38,212 bases of DNA, taken from positions 1 to 38,212 of the forward strand of contig JALPMN010000621.1 in the NCBI GenBank assembly GCA_024243835.1. Reading direction: 5' to 3'. Of the stretch, positions 31,070 to 38,212 are shown piece after piece (the first letter of the stretch is position 1; each line of letters begins with the position of its first letter). The notes under the pieces are model-generated. The model was given only the letters and a program-made list of their open reading frames with translations, ran no database searches and was not told the DNA's origin. The DNA comes from Enteropsectra breve (lineage: Eukaryota > Microsporidia). The translations under genes and the position numbers were made by a program.

Positions 31070-33430
31070 ATGCCAAGTGATCCAGAAGATTCTTTGTCGA
31101 GCAATAAAGAAAGTAGAGAAAGAATCACTCAAGACAGTGCAAGCGAAGATAATTATGAAGCGAAGGATGAAAGTGAATATGGCGACATGAACAGGGCATC
31201 AATGCACTTTATCAGTCCTGATGGCCAAGACTCAGTGGGGATGCCTCGGCCTGGTGATGACACGGTGCGTTTCGAGCAGTCCACTGCGTCAGCAAACCGT
31301 TCTATTTTTCCCGAGGATTCAGATCTTACAGATGCGATGGCTTTTCTAAACCGGATAAAAAAAGAATATGCTGATCGCATGCCCGTCTATGATGACTTTT
31401 TGGAAACAATGAGAGACTTTAAGTTTGGGAAAATAAATGCGGAAGAGGTGTGTAAGGCTGTGAGGATACTCTTTAAAGACAAAGTATGGCTCATTCACTC
31501 GTTTGATGAGTATTTGCCGCATCATTTAAGGTTTCATGATGGGCGTGGCTTTGATTATATGCCCAACGAAAGAGTGCCGTTCCCGTCGTATTTTCAGCAG
31601 CCATTTCCCTCCCACAACACCCCGATGTACGGGAACATGATGCATCCGGGTGCTAATGCTGCACACTCCAGATCAGTCCCCTCCCCTGGCATTCCACAAA
31701 GACAGCCATTTGCTCCAAGTAGCGCAGTGCCTGCACAAAGATTTTCGCGCGCACCTTCGTCACAGGACCATGACATTCAAAAGCACCGGCTTGCAAACGA
31801 GTTTATTCATCTGGTGAAGAAGAAGTATTTTAACCACCCGATCGTCTACAGACAGTTTGTTGAATTACTTAAAAACACCTCAAACAGCTTTGAAAAACTT
31901 CTCGCACAGGTGTCAATTCTGCTTAGTGACTCGCCCGAATTAATCGAAAAATTTATTAAAAATTTCAGGCCGAGCGATGCGCCCGAGACCGTGTTAGTTG
32001 CAAACGAAGATGATCCGCTACGTCTTATAAAGGAGAAGCTTGCCGAAAAAGACGTGCTTGAGGATTTTGTCAGAGCACTGAATTTGTTCAATCAAAACTA
32101 TATTTCTGCTGAAGACCTTATTTTCATGCTTGATCCGATTATAAAAGATGATGAAAATATGGCTGCTCTGAAGACATTTCTTAAATACGAGGACAGGGTG
32201 CTGGAACCAGCAGCAAAAAATATCAGCGAATGTAAGAAAATAGGCTCGTACCGTGTTTTTGGCAGCCGCTTAAATCTCAGCATGAATTCTTCTTTGAGCA
32301 AAGAGGTGCTGAACGACAGCTGCATGAGCGTTTCAATTTTGGACTCCGAGGAAGATTTCTACGTCTTTAGGGTAAAAAACAGCAGTGAAGAGCTGCTTAC
32401 AAAAATAGGAGACGAGCGCTCAGAGTCTGACTTGCATCTGGGGAGACTGAAATATCTTATTGGAAAGCTTGAGGAACTCTATTCTGAGCTCAATGTGCAT
32501 GAGCTTGAGATGGAAGACATCGAAATGTCTGCTGCACTTGTCAAAGAAACACTGCGGTGTATCTATGACCAAAAGTACTGTGAGGTTCTTGAGGCGCTTT
32601 TAAACAACCCGAAAAAGTCTATTCCCGTTGTTCTAAAAAGACTACAGAGCGTTTACAAAGAAAACTTGGCGAGATCCAGACAAAATAAAAACAACTGGTG
32701 CAAAATGGTTGGTGCACATTACTACAAAGCCTATGATACGAATGGCGTGCTCTACAGGCACGATGAGAAAAACCAGCTTGCTTTAAAATACATATACAGC
32801 GAGTCAGACAAGAAGCTTTCCATAAAATTTAATGATCTTAAGGTTATTGATCTGATCAAAAACTTATATTTCACCTTTGTGGAGAATAACCTTCCCACGA
32901 GATACAAAAAAACATCGCCAGAAAAACAGAAGGAGTATTTTGAAAAGGCCCTCGCCTTTTTGCTGGACAACTCGCTAGAAAGTGTTGTGGACTTCGACCA
33001 GTATGCCTTGAATTACTTTATTTTGATGCTTTATGTTCGATTTGTGGAAATTAAAAAGCTGCACCTTGCACCCTTCGACTATAATGAAATGGCTGTTGAG
33101 CTGGGTGCGGTTGAAAAGGAGGAGCTGCTCGATCGCCATGAGGATATTGTAAAAACATCGTTTGAGCTGATGGACAAGACAATAGATGCAGAGGTATATG
33201 AAGAGAAAATTCGCTTATTGACCGATTCTCGTGGATACAAGCTTTACAACCTGAAGAAAATAATGACACGAATTTGCAAACAGGTGTGTGCCATTGCTGG
33301 GAATGGATCTGATTCAGAGGAAAACGATGAAAGTGATCCGATCTTTAGCCGTAAATTCTGTATAAAGAAAAGGAATGGTACTATTGAAATTGCACCTGCC
33401 AGGGATGAGGAGAGAGTTTCTTCGAAATAA
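31070..33430 (+). CDS. SIN3: SIN3 transcriptional corepressor
   Basis: In 786 residues there are two clear PAH domains (about 85-150, AMAFLNRIKKEYADRMPVYDDFLETM; about 234-300, EFIHLVKKKYFNHPIVYRQFVELL), a third weak one (about 317-365), and the SIN3 HDAC-interaction domain from about 391 (GSYRVFGSRLNLS, KEVLNDSCMSVSI, GDERSESDLHLGRLKYLI). A conserved C-terminal helical domain follows. SIN3 is the scaffold of Rpd3-type histone deacetylase complexes, and PAH domains bind repressors. It is half the size of yeast Sin3 (1536). A Pro/Phe-rich linker separates PAH1 and PAH2. AATAAA overlaps the stop codon. Confidence 0.92.
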   Translation: MPSDPEDSLSSNKESRERITQDSASEDNYEAKDESEYGDMNRASMHFISPDGQDSVGMPRPGDDTVRFEQSTASANRSIFPEDSDLTDAMAFLNRIKKEYADRMPVYDDFLETMRDFKFGKINAEEVCKAVRILFKDKVWLIHSFDEYLPHHLRFHDGRGFDYMPNERVPFPSYFQQPFPSHNTPMYGNMMHPGANAAHSRSVPSPGIPQRQPFAPSSAVPAQRFSRAPSSQDHDIQKHRLANEFIHLVKKKYFNHPIVYRQFVELLKNTSNSFEKLLAQVSILLSDSPELIEKFIKNFRPSDAPETVLVANEDDPLRLIKEKLAEKDVLEDFVRALNLFNQNYISAEDLIFMLDPIIKDDENMAALKTFLKYEDRVLEPAAKNISECKKIGSYRVFGSRLNLSMNSSLSKEVLNDSCMSVSILDSEEDFYVFRVKNSSEELLTKIGDERSESDLHLGRLKYLIGKLEELYSELNVHELEMEDIEMSAALVKETLRCIYDQKYCEVLEALLNNPKKSIPVVLKRLQSVYKENLARSRQNKNNWCKMVGAHYYKAYDTNGVLYRHDEKNQLALKYIYSESDKKLSIKFNDLKVIDLIKNLYFTFVENNLPTRYKKTSPEKQKEYFEKALAFLLDNSLESVVDFDQYALNYFILMLYVRFVEIKKLHLAPFDYNEMAVELGAVEKEELLDRHEDIVKTSFELMDKTIDAEVYEEKIRLLTDSRGYKLYNLKKIMTRICKQVCAIAGNGSDSEENDESDPIFSRKFCIKKRNGTIEIAPARDEERVSSK

Positions 33431-33717
33431 ATAAAAAAGCTTGAAAATGAGAATCTTTTTGTGCGTTATCATTTAAAGTAAACGCTTTCAATGAATGCAA
33501 AGTTATTTTGTAAAATGGGATTGCTCTTTTGATATGTTTCAGATAGCCTTAGTTTATTAATAGAGACTATTAAGTGGTGCGGTTGCATTGTGCTTTAGTT
33601 TTTTCCTTAACTAAACGTATAGGATAAATTGTTAAATGTGTTTTTATCTGGAAGCTTTTGGAACTTGGAATTTTATACTTTGTTCTTATGTAATTATAAA
33701 TATTTATAAAGATATAA
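33431..33717. other. 3' spacer of SIN3
   Basis: AT-rich; no frame or RNA recognised. Confidence 0.4.
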
Positions 33718-33903
33718 AGGTGCATATTGATAGTCTATGCTGAGACTGCTCCCTCTTTTCAAGAAGCCCAATTTTTGCCAGAGCATTTGTTTACTTTTGA
33801 AATTAAAATTGAAAATTCTGACGGTGCCTTGTCTAAGAAAAAAGAGTGATCCACAAAAACCAGGATGTCTGGATATTGGGATGCAATCGCAGAAAATAAA
33901 TAG
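33718..33903 (+). pseudogene. Decayed tandem copy of the downstream secreted lectin-like gene
   Basis: This frame opens after TAA 33715-33717 and reads 43 codons to TGA 33847-33849, then 17 more to TAG 33901. Its core FLPEHLFTFEIKI lines up with KLPNHALSYEYDI of the gene at 34008 (shared LPxHxx[ST][FY]Exx I), and both have a hydrophobic stretch about 15 residues earlier (ILIVYAETA versus LWMIFAQARA). There is no ATG and only the N-terminal part remains. Two other frames are also open here (a 56-codon plus frame and an 81-codon minus frame), so the choice of frame rests on the paralogy. Confidence 0.5.
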
Positions 33904-34007
33904 ATGAAACATTTTCTTCTCTTGATTTCTACCTAGCATCTAATTCGAAACATTTTTAAAACGAATGTCACTGAAACCAATATAATAAGAGTGTCTTGGC
34001 CTGCAGG

Positions 34008-34526
34008 ATGCTCTGGATGATCTTTGCACAGGCAAGAGCAACTGAACTTATCATTCCGGCAAAACTGCCAAACCATGCTCTTTCATACGAATACGACATC
34101 CCTCTTTTTGTCGATAGAGCAACTAGCAATAGAATGGAAGAGCTTGAACATAAAAAACTGCCTGATAGATTCACCTACCTGATAAACCAAACGGACAAAG
34201 TAATGTGCAGTGATAGCGGAAGGGGCGATCACCTGAGGACATGTAATACACATGACAATAATAAACAACTACTCAAGGTTGAGACACTCATAGTATACGC
34301 ATCTTTTAGAAGGGAAGACAATACATGTCTGACTGTTGGTGCCGGAAATCCATATAATTCAACATATGAGGCTATATTCACACCTTGTAATATAGACCAT
34401 GATGACAGGCAAAAATTTATAATATACGATAAAGATAAACCATATTCACATAAAAAGCTGCGTGAATTAGTTTTATATGAAGACCGCAACTATAGAGGTT
34501 ACCAGGGGCCTTTTTCAAAAATTTAA
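34008..34526 (+). CDS. Secreted ricin-B-lectin-like protein (lectin domain, not a catalytic toxin)
   Basis: The protein is 172 residues from ATG 34008. The first residues (MLWMIFAQARAT) could be a short signal peptide with an ARA cleavage site. A beta-trefoil-like repeat follows: DNTCLTVGAGNPYNSTYEAIF, TPCNIDHDDRQKFIIYD fits the CLxV...C....QxF/W.I pattern of ricin-B/RBL lectins, a family expanded in microsporidia. Two more Cys (VMCSDSG, LRTCNTH) precede it. Such lectins probably bind host or spore-surface sugars. It is shorter than typical RBL proteins (about 250) and may have lost a C-terminal repeat. The start lacks a CCC motif and a Met two codons later is possible. AATAAA overlaps the stop. 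The family call is tentative. Confidence 0.5.
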   Translation: MLWMIFAQARATELIIPAKLPNHALSYEYDIPLFVDRATSNRMEELEHKKLPDRFTYLINQTDKVMCSDSGRGDHLRTCNTHDNNKQLLKVETLIVYASFRREDNTCLTVGAGNPYNSTYEAIFTPCNIDHDDRQKFIIYDKDKPYSHKKLRELVLYEDRNYRGYQGPFSKI

Positions 34527-34761
34527 ATAAAATGAATATAATTAGTTTTTCTAATGAAAAGCACCATTGTTTGCTCATCTGCATGCTTTTTAATGCCTAG
34601 AAGCATCCTCATCGATTTAGAAAGACATTCATTTTATTTAGTGTTTATATTAGTGGAAAGGGCAATTTAAATGAATAATTTTCACTTTGGCAGCTATATA
34701 AGAAAATAGTATTGTTTTTCTTTTAATGTCTGATCAGTTTAAAACGTCCAAAAAGTAATAC
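34527..34761. other. Spacer, nothing recognised
   Basis: AT-rich, no coherent frame. Confidence 0.4.
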
Positions 34762-34790
34762 AAGATGGGGAAATTATCGTGCCCCATCTT
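34762..34790. repeat. 9-bp GC-rich hairpin
   Basis: AAGATGGGG (34762-34770) and CCCCATCTT (34782-34790) pair perfectly around an 11-nt loop, followed by A5. It spans the start of the small ORF at 34765, so it may be chance or a translation-affecting hairpin. Confidence 0.5.
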
Positions 34791-34887
34791 AAAAACGACC
34801 AAGGAGTTAGTAATTGAAAAGACTAGAGAAACAACTCTTACATTTGTATACCAGGTATATCTCTGCGCAGTGACATTTAAGTGGTAA
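34765..34887 (+). CDS. Possible 40-residue ORF
   Basis: ATG 34765 to TAA 34885-34887 encodes MGKLSCPILKTTKELVIEK and 21 more residues ending in LCAVTFKW. The composition is protein-like, but there is no C-rich start motif and no family. It may be a gene remnant. Confidence 0.2.
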   Translation: MGKLSCPILKTTKELVIEKTRETTLTFVYQVYLCAVTFKW

Positions 34888-35126
34888 CAGCTGGTGTTTT
34901 ATCGAATGCATTCGTACTAGTGTCATTAAATTGAATATTTATTCCCCTTGCAAAAGATGCAACTACATCATCAGAAAATAACAGAAATTGTAGTATCCTG
35001 CGGTTAATTTTTATAACTATTCCAAATAAGAATGATTACAGGATGATAACTCCTCATCGACTGAGTGCTGATAAATGTTTTTTGCTGATAAATTTTGTAT
35101 TTCAAAAATAAAAATCTCCATCGTCA
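34888..35126. other. Upstream region of ADA2
   Basis: AT-rich, including a TGCTGATAAATxTTTT unit repeated at about 35066 and 35084. No gene seen. Confidence 0.35.
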
Positions 35127-36173
35127 ATGGCACTGTCTAAAACGCTAAAGGAAAAAAGACTGATGATTCAGTGCGATAGCTGTTTTAAAAACATCACGCT
35201 GAAAACATTTATACAGTGCTCAGAATGCCTATGGGATCTCTGTGTCCCCTGCTTCATCGCTGGGTACGAAAGCAAAGTACACAGAAACAGCCACAGCTTC
35301 AGAATCGTCTCAAATCTGACGTCTACCCTGCTCTACGACGGGTGGAGAGCCATTGATGAGCTTCTTTTCATCCATGGGTTTGCCATGTTTGGGGCAGGAA
35401 ATTTCCAGGACATTGCGTTCATTATGGCTTCTAAAACGGAAGATGATATCAAGAACCACTTTTATGAACTTTTTGAAGTAGAAAACAGCGATAAATTAGA
35501 AACCAAGAAAAATGTCTTTCAGAAAAGTGATCCAAACACTGCAGTGATCCTGAGCTACATGCCCAAGCGAAATGACTTCGAAAATGAAGTCATAAATGAC
35601 TATGAACTGCTGCTTGAAAGCCTGGATGCACGAGATGATGACTCGGAAATAGAGAAAAAGTCGAAAAAATATCTTTCCGACGCATACCGCAGCGTTATTA
35701 AGCAGAGATGCCTGTGGAAGTGCTGGGTTGTGGAACGAGGCCTGACAAACATATATGATATCAAAGAACACGAGAATCAGGAGCTGAGCCTAATTTTGCA
35801 GAAATATAAGTGGCTCGTCAAATACGTCTCTAAAAACGATTTTAACAAATTTATATTTGGGATTTACAAGGAGCACCAGCTTCTGGGCATGCATACAAAG
35901 TACAGGCAGGAACCTAATATCGACGTTGCAAGGCTTACGGATTTCAGCAGACTATTGAGCAAGGAAGAGAACGGTTTCTGTGAGAAAATTAACATTCCAC
36001 TGCACATATATGCCAGGATCAAAAGAGTATCGCTGGAGTGCTTCAGTGCACAACTGGATCTCAGAAAAATACTGTATAGAATGCTTGGTGCATCTGAAAA
36101 AGAGAGGATTGAGATTCTATATCAGTGGTTTACAATTCAAAATATTGTACATAAAAATGAAGGCAGCCAATAG
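35127..36173 (+). CDS. ADA2: Transcriptional adaptor ADA2 (SAGA/GCN5 complex)
   Basis: The 348 residues are laid out as ADA2: an N-terminal ZZ zinc finger (about 14-62: CDSCFKNI, QCSECLWDLCVPCF, HRNSHSFRIV), a SANT domain (about 68-117: YDGWRAIDELLFIHGFAMFG..NFQDIAFIMASKTEDDIKNHF), a middle helical region, and a C-terminal SWIRM domain (about 278-340: LLSKEENGFCEKINIPLHIY). ADA2 links GCN5 acetyltransferase to ADA3 and nucleosomes. SANT has lost the usual second Trp (GxGNWxDIA reads GAGNFQDIA). It is a little shorter than yeast Ada2 (434). With SIN3, TAF8 and RTT109 it adds to the chromatin genes in this window. Confidence 0.93.
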   Translation: MALSKTLKEKRLMIQCDSCFKNITLKTFIQCSECLWDLCVPCFIAGYESKVHRNSHSFRIVSNLTSTLLYDGWRAIDELLFIHGFAMFGAGNFQDIAFIMASKTEDDIKNHFYELFEVENSDKLETKKNVFQKSDPNTAVILSYMPKRNDFENEVINDYELLLESLDARDDDSEIEKKSKKYLSDAYRSVIKQRCLWKCWVVERGLTNIYDIKEHENQELSLILQKYKWLVKYVSKNDFNKFIFGIYKEHQLLGMHTKYRQEPNIDVARLTDFSRLLSKEENGFCEKINIPLHIYARIKRVSLECFSAQLDLRKILYRMLGASEKERIEILYQWFTIQNIVHKNEGSQ

Positions 36174-36894
36174 AACCTTTTCAGGAAGTACAGGCAATGG
36201 ATAAAATGTGTTAATTTAAAATAATTATGCAGGTATGCTTTTTATTCATAGTGTGTTTTATTTTTCTTTTTATCACATTTTAATATGTTTATACTGCTTC
36301 TCTTGGTTGTGCATTGAATTTCAGTGGTATTAGGTGTATTGTAAGAAACCCTATGCTATTACTTTTAGCTAAAATCAGGACCACACGCTAGTGGTTTTAA
36401 ACACAAAGAATGCCTATGGTATTTTAATTACGTGTGAAGGATGTTCTATGCCGCTTTGGCCCGATGCATAGAATAATGTGTTTAAAGATACTTATGTAAA
36501 ACTAACAAGGATGTTTGAATCCTGAGGAAATGCCAAGAAACTCTTTTTGTTTTATCTATATAAAAAGCGGTTATTCCCACGTGTAAATCGAAATAGGCCT
36601 ATTTCATAGATGCAGGAGCGTAGAAAACGTGATTCAATTGCAATTTAGTATCGCGATTTAACGGCATCTAGAGAGATGAATTACAAATTGCTAAAAGTTT
36701 AATTTATATGCAATTCTGAGCTGGTACCATCATACGACCCAGTGGGTATGACAACGAGCAAAGGTTGATTGCTATATAATGAATAACCGTTATAATTTCA
36801 TGAATGATTGCGTTATAAAAATAAAAAATGCTGAGTATTTATGAATTCCCATTGATAATTCAAGAATTTTTTATTTTTATTACGCACAGGCGGG
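36174..36894. other. Long spacer, no gene recognised
   Basis: Part of a 987-bp gap. AACCCTATG at 36353-36361 looks like a CCC-type start, but the frame stops after 12 codons (MLLLLAKIRTTR). A weak 8-bp inverted repeat (36444-36451/36466-36473) is present. No tRNA or snRNA pattern. Confidence 0.4.
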
Positions 36895-36999
36895 ATGCGC
36901 AACACATTATGTTTGATACTGGTTTTAAAACTCTTTCTTGTTAATTCTTTTAGTGATGAAGGAAATATTCACAGAGGAAAAAAGACACGTAAACTTTAG
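36895..36999 (+). pseudogene. Signal-peptide ORF, 34 codons; peptide gene or secreted-gene remnant
   Basis: ATG 36895 encodes MRNTLCLILVLKLFLVNSFS, a textbook signal peptide, followed by DEGNIHRGKKTRKL and TAG 36997. The following sequence in another frame (MKEIFTEEKRHVNFSFYIYF) is also open to 37042. It could be a very small secreted peptide with a basic tail, or more likely the 5' end of a decayed secreted-protein gene. There is no CCC motif (GGG precedes the ATG). Confidence 0.35.
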
Positions 37000-37155
37000 T
37001 TTCTACATTTATTTTTCCAAACTTGTCAGTGACCTATTAAACTGAGTTGCCGTGCTTTGGCTTAAAAAGTATATGCATACTAATAAAGTGCTCTTTGTGG
37101 TGCATTTTAGTCCTTGTGACTTTGAAAATTTGCTAAATTATTTTGCAAACATTAG
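37000..37155. other. Upstream region of RPN8
   Basis: AT-rich leader with no further feature apart from the CCC motif at 37156. Confidence 0.35.
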
Positions 37156-37158
37156 CCC
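37156..37158 (+). promoter_or_regulatory. CCC motif before RPN8
   Basis: GCCCTC-ATG; it supports ATG 37161 over an upstream in-frame TTG. Confidence 0.55.
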
Positions 37159-37160
37159 TC

Positions 37161-37925
37161 ATGAGCACAAGCTGTAAAAAAATAAAGATAACACCTCTTG
37201 TTCTTTTGGCCGTCGTAGACCACTACAAAAGATTGACTTCGCCCAGAGTTATCGGGGTTCTTCTTGGAGCCAATGATGGTGACACCGTGCGTGTGACCAA
37301 CAGCTTCGCAATTCCATTTGAAGAATCTGAGGAAGGAATATTTTTGGACAGCTCTTATCTCAAGAACATGTATGAATTGTACTGCAAGGTAAATGCACAG
37401 GAGAAGATTGTTGGCTGGTACCACTCAGGTCCATCCTCCTACAAAAACGACACTGAAATCACAAAGGCGTTTCTTAAGTACTGCCCCAATCCGATTTTGT
37501 CCATCATAAATGTGCACAATGATGCCTCGGGACACCCCTGGCTGAGTTTTGTTTTGAATGCACAGCAAGAACTGGAATATGTTTCTGCTGAAGGAAACGC
37601 AGATGATGCAGAAGAGGTTGGTGTTGAATTTCTACTGCGGGACATTAAAGAATGCACCGGATGCAGCATCAGAGACAAAATCAATTCTATCAAAGAGTCT
37701 CTGCTGTTATTCTCTGGATCGCTTGATCAGATAGTTGCTTACCTGGATTCAAGCAAAACGCCCTCAGCGGATGATTCGAAGATTTTTAAGCTGCTGTTGG
37801 ACATCCTCTCATTTGCCCCTAAAAACCAGTCTTCGGATGATATGCATGAAATATACGGTGCAGAGCTTATTAATGCCTTTATCGCAATGAACAATTTGGC
37901 AAAAAATAAAGTAGACTTTAACTAG
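37161..37925 (+). CDS. RPN8: 26S proteasome lid subunit RPN8 (PSMD7)
   Basis: The 254-residue MPN protein: PLVLLAVVDHYKR, VIGVLLGANDGDTVRVTNSFAIPF, YLKNMYELYCKVNAQEKIVGWYHSGPSSYKNDTEI, YCPNPILSIINV match RPN8 closely (family VVGVLLG, VTNSFAVPFEED, EKiVGWYHTGPKLrkND). The JAMM metal triad (HxHx7SxxD) is absent, as in all RPN8, so it is the inactive partner of the RPN11 deubiquitinase in the proteasome lid. The C-terminal helices that join the lid bundle are present; the Lys-rich tail of animal PSMD7 is missing. The length is a little below yeast (338). Confidence 0.95.
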   Translation: MSTSCKKIKITPLVLLAVVDHYKRLTSPRVIGVLLGANDGDTVRVTNSFAIPFEESEEGIFLDSSYLKNMYELYCKVNAQEKIVGWYHSGPSSYKNDTEITKAFLKYCPNPILSIINVHNDASGHPWLSFVLNAQQELEYVSAEGNADDAEEVGVEFLLRDIKECTGCSIRDKINSIKESLLLFSGSLDQIVAYLDSSKTPSADDSKIFKLLLDILSFAPKNQSSDDMHEIYGAELINAFIAMNNLAKNKVDFN

Positions 37926-38200
37926 TCAGGAATGCCAAGAGATGATATAGCAATTCTATGATCATCGAGTTCAGCACAAACAGGCTTTTAAATGCTTGCT
38001 ATAAATGTGCATTTACGAATAAAAATATTTACAGCAGTGAGTTTATTTTTTTATGTATTGCATAAGGAGAATGTAAACTTTAAGAGCTTTATCGTTAATA
38101 GTCTTCTGTTGTAAATAATGGTTATCCATAGATGGGTATTTAATTATAAGAATATTTATACGACACTTCCTCCCCCGGTATTAAGATCTATTGGAATAAT
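37926..38200. other. 3' spacer of RPN8
   Basis: AT-rich with AATAAA (38019-) after RPN8. No other feature. Confidence 0.4.
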
Positions 38201-38212
38201 CCCTTTTAATGT
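38201..38212 (+). promoter_or_regulatory. CCC-type start of a probable next gene at the right edge
   Basis: CCCTTTTA is followed by ATG at 38209-38211, the arrangement seen at confirmed genes here. A second C-run (CCCCC) lies at 38172-38176. The coding part, if any, is outside the window. Confidence 0.4.

Noticed and set aside
33694..33939. 81-codon minus-strand ORF with ATG
   Set aside because: It overlaps the lectin-like relic on the plus strand, which has a paralogue to support it; this frame has none.
36353..36397. AACCCTATG as a gene start
   Set aside because: The frame closes after 12 codons.
1..38212. CRISPR arrays, rRNA genes, transposase genes, viral genes
   Set aside because: None seen; no spaced repeats of that type, no rRNA-like sequence, no transposase or integrase motifs.

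Overview
The window looks like a microsporidian (obligate intracellular fungal-lineage parasite) genome segment. Evidence: short intron-free genes of eukaryotic type, many clearly shorter than their yeast counterparts; AT-rich spacers; a eukaryotic tRNA-Ser with a Pol III T-run; and C-rich CCC-like triplets within about 10 nt of the ATG in at least ten genes, a promoter signature described for Microsporidia. Spacers of 100-1000 bp make it less compact than Encephalitozoon. I cannot name the species.

Layout, left to right: C-terminal part of the CCR4-NOT scaffold NOT1; a PDCD5-like gene; an unrecognised coiled-coil gene; tRNA-Ser(GCU); an ORMDL sphingolipid regulator; an RRP6-like exosome protein that has lost its catalytic residues; the ribosome-assembly GTPase EFL1/RIA1; adrenodoxin reductase ARH1 (mitosomal Fe-S pathway); V-ATPase subunit A; an RTT109 histone acetyltransferase with an apparent frameshift near its start; mismatch-repair PMS1 with an intact endonuclease motif; TFIID subunit TAF8; a shortened tRNA-thiolation protein NCS2/CTU2; a 1053-residue acidic, repeat-built, tail-anchored protein of unknown role; two tiny genes (52 and 75 codons) with a 99-bp hairpin next to the first; exportin XPO1/CRM1; a DEAH-box RNA helicase; triosephosphate isomerase; the corepressor SIN3; a secreted ricin-B-lectin-like protein with a decayed copy beside it; the SAGA adaptor ADA2; proteasome subunit RPN8; and probably the start of another gene at the right edge.

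Functionally it is a housekeeping region rich in chromatin and transcription genes (RTT109, SIN3, ADA2, TAF8, NOT1) and RNA-handling genes (RRP6-like, DEAH helicase, NCS2, EFL1, XPO1). The parts that stand out are the catalytically dead RRP6, the large acidic tail-anchored repeat protein, the long hairpin, and the spacers, several of which hold in-frame but interrupted, protein-like reading frames that look like decaying genes. All functional names come from reading motifs by eye; no database search was run.
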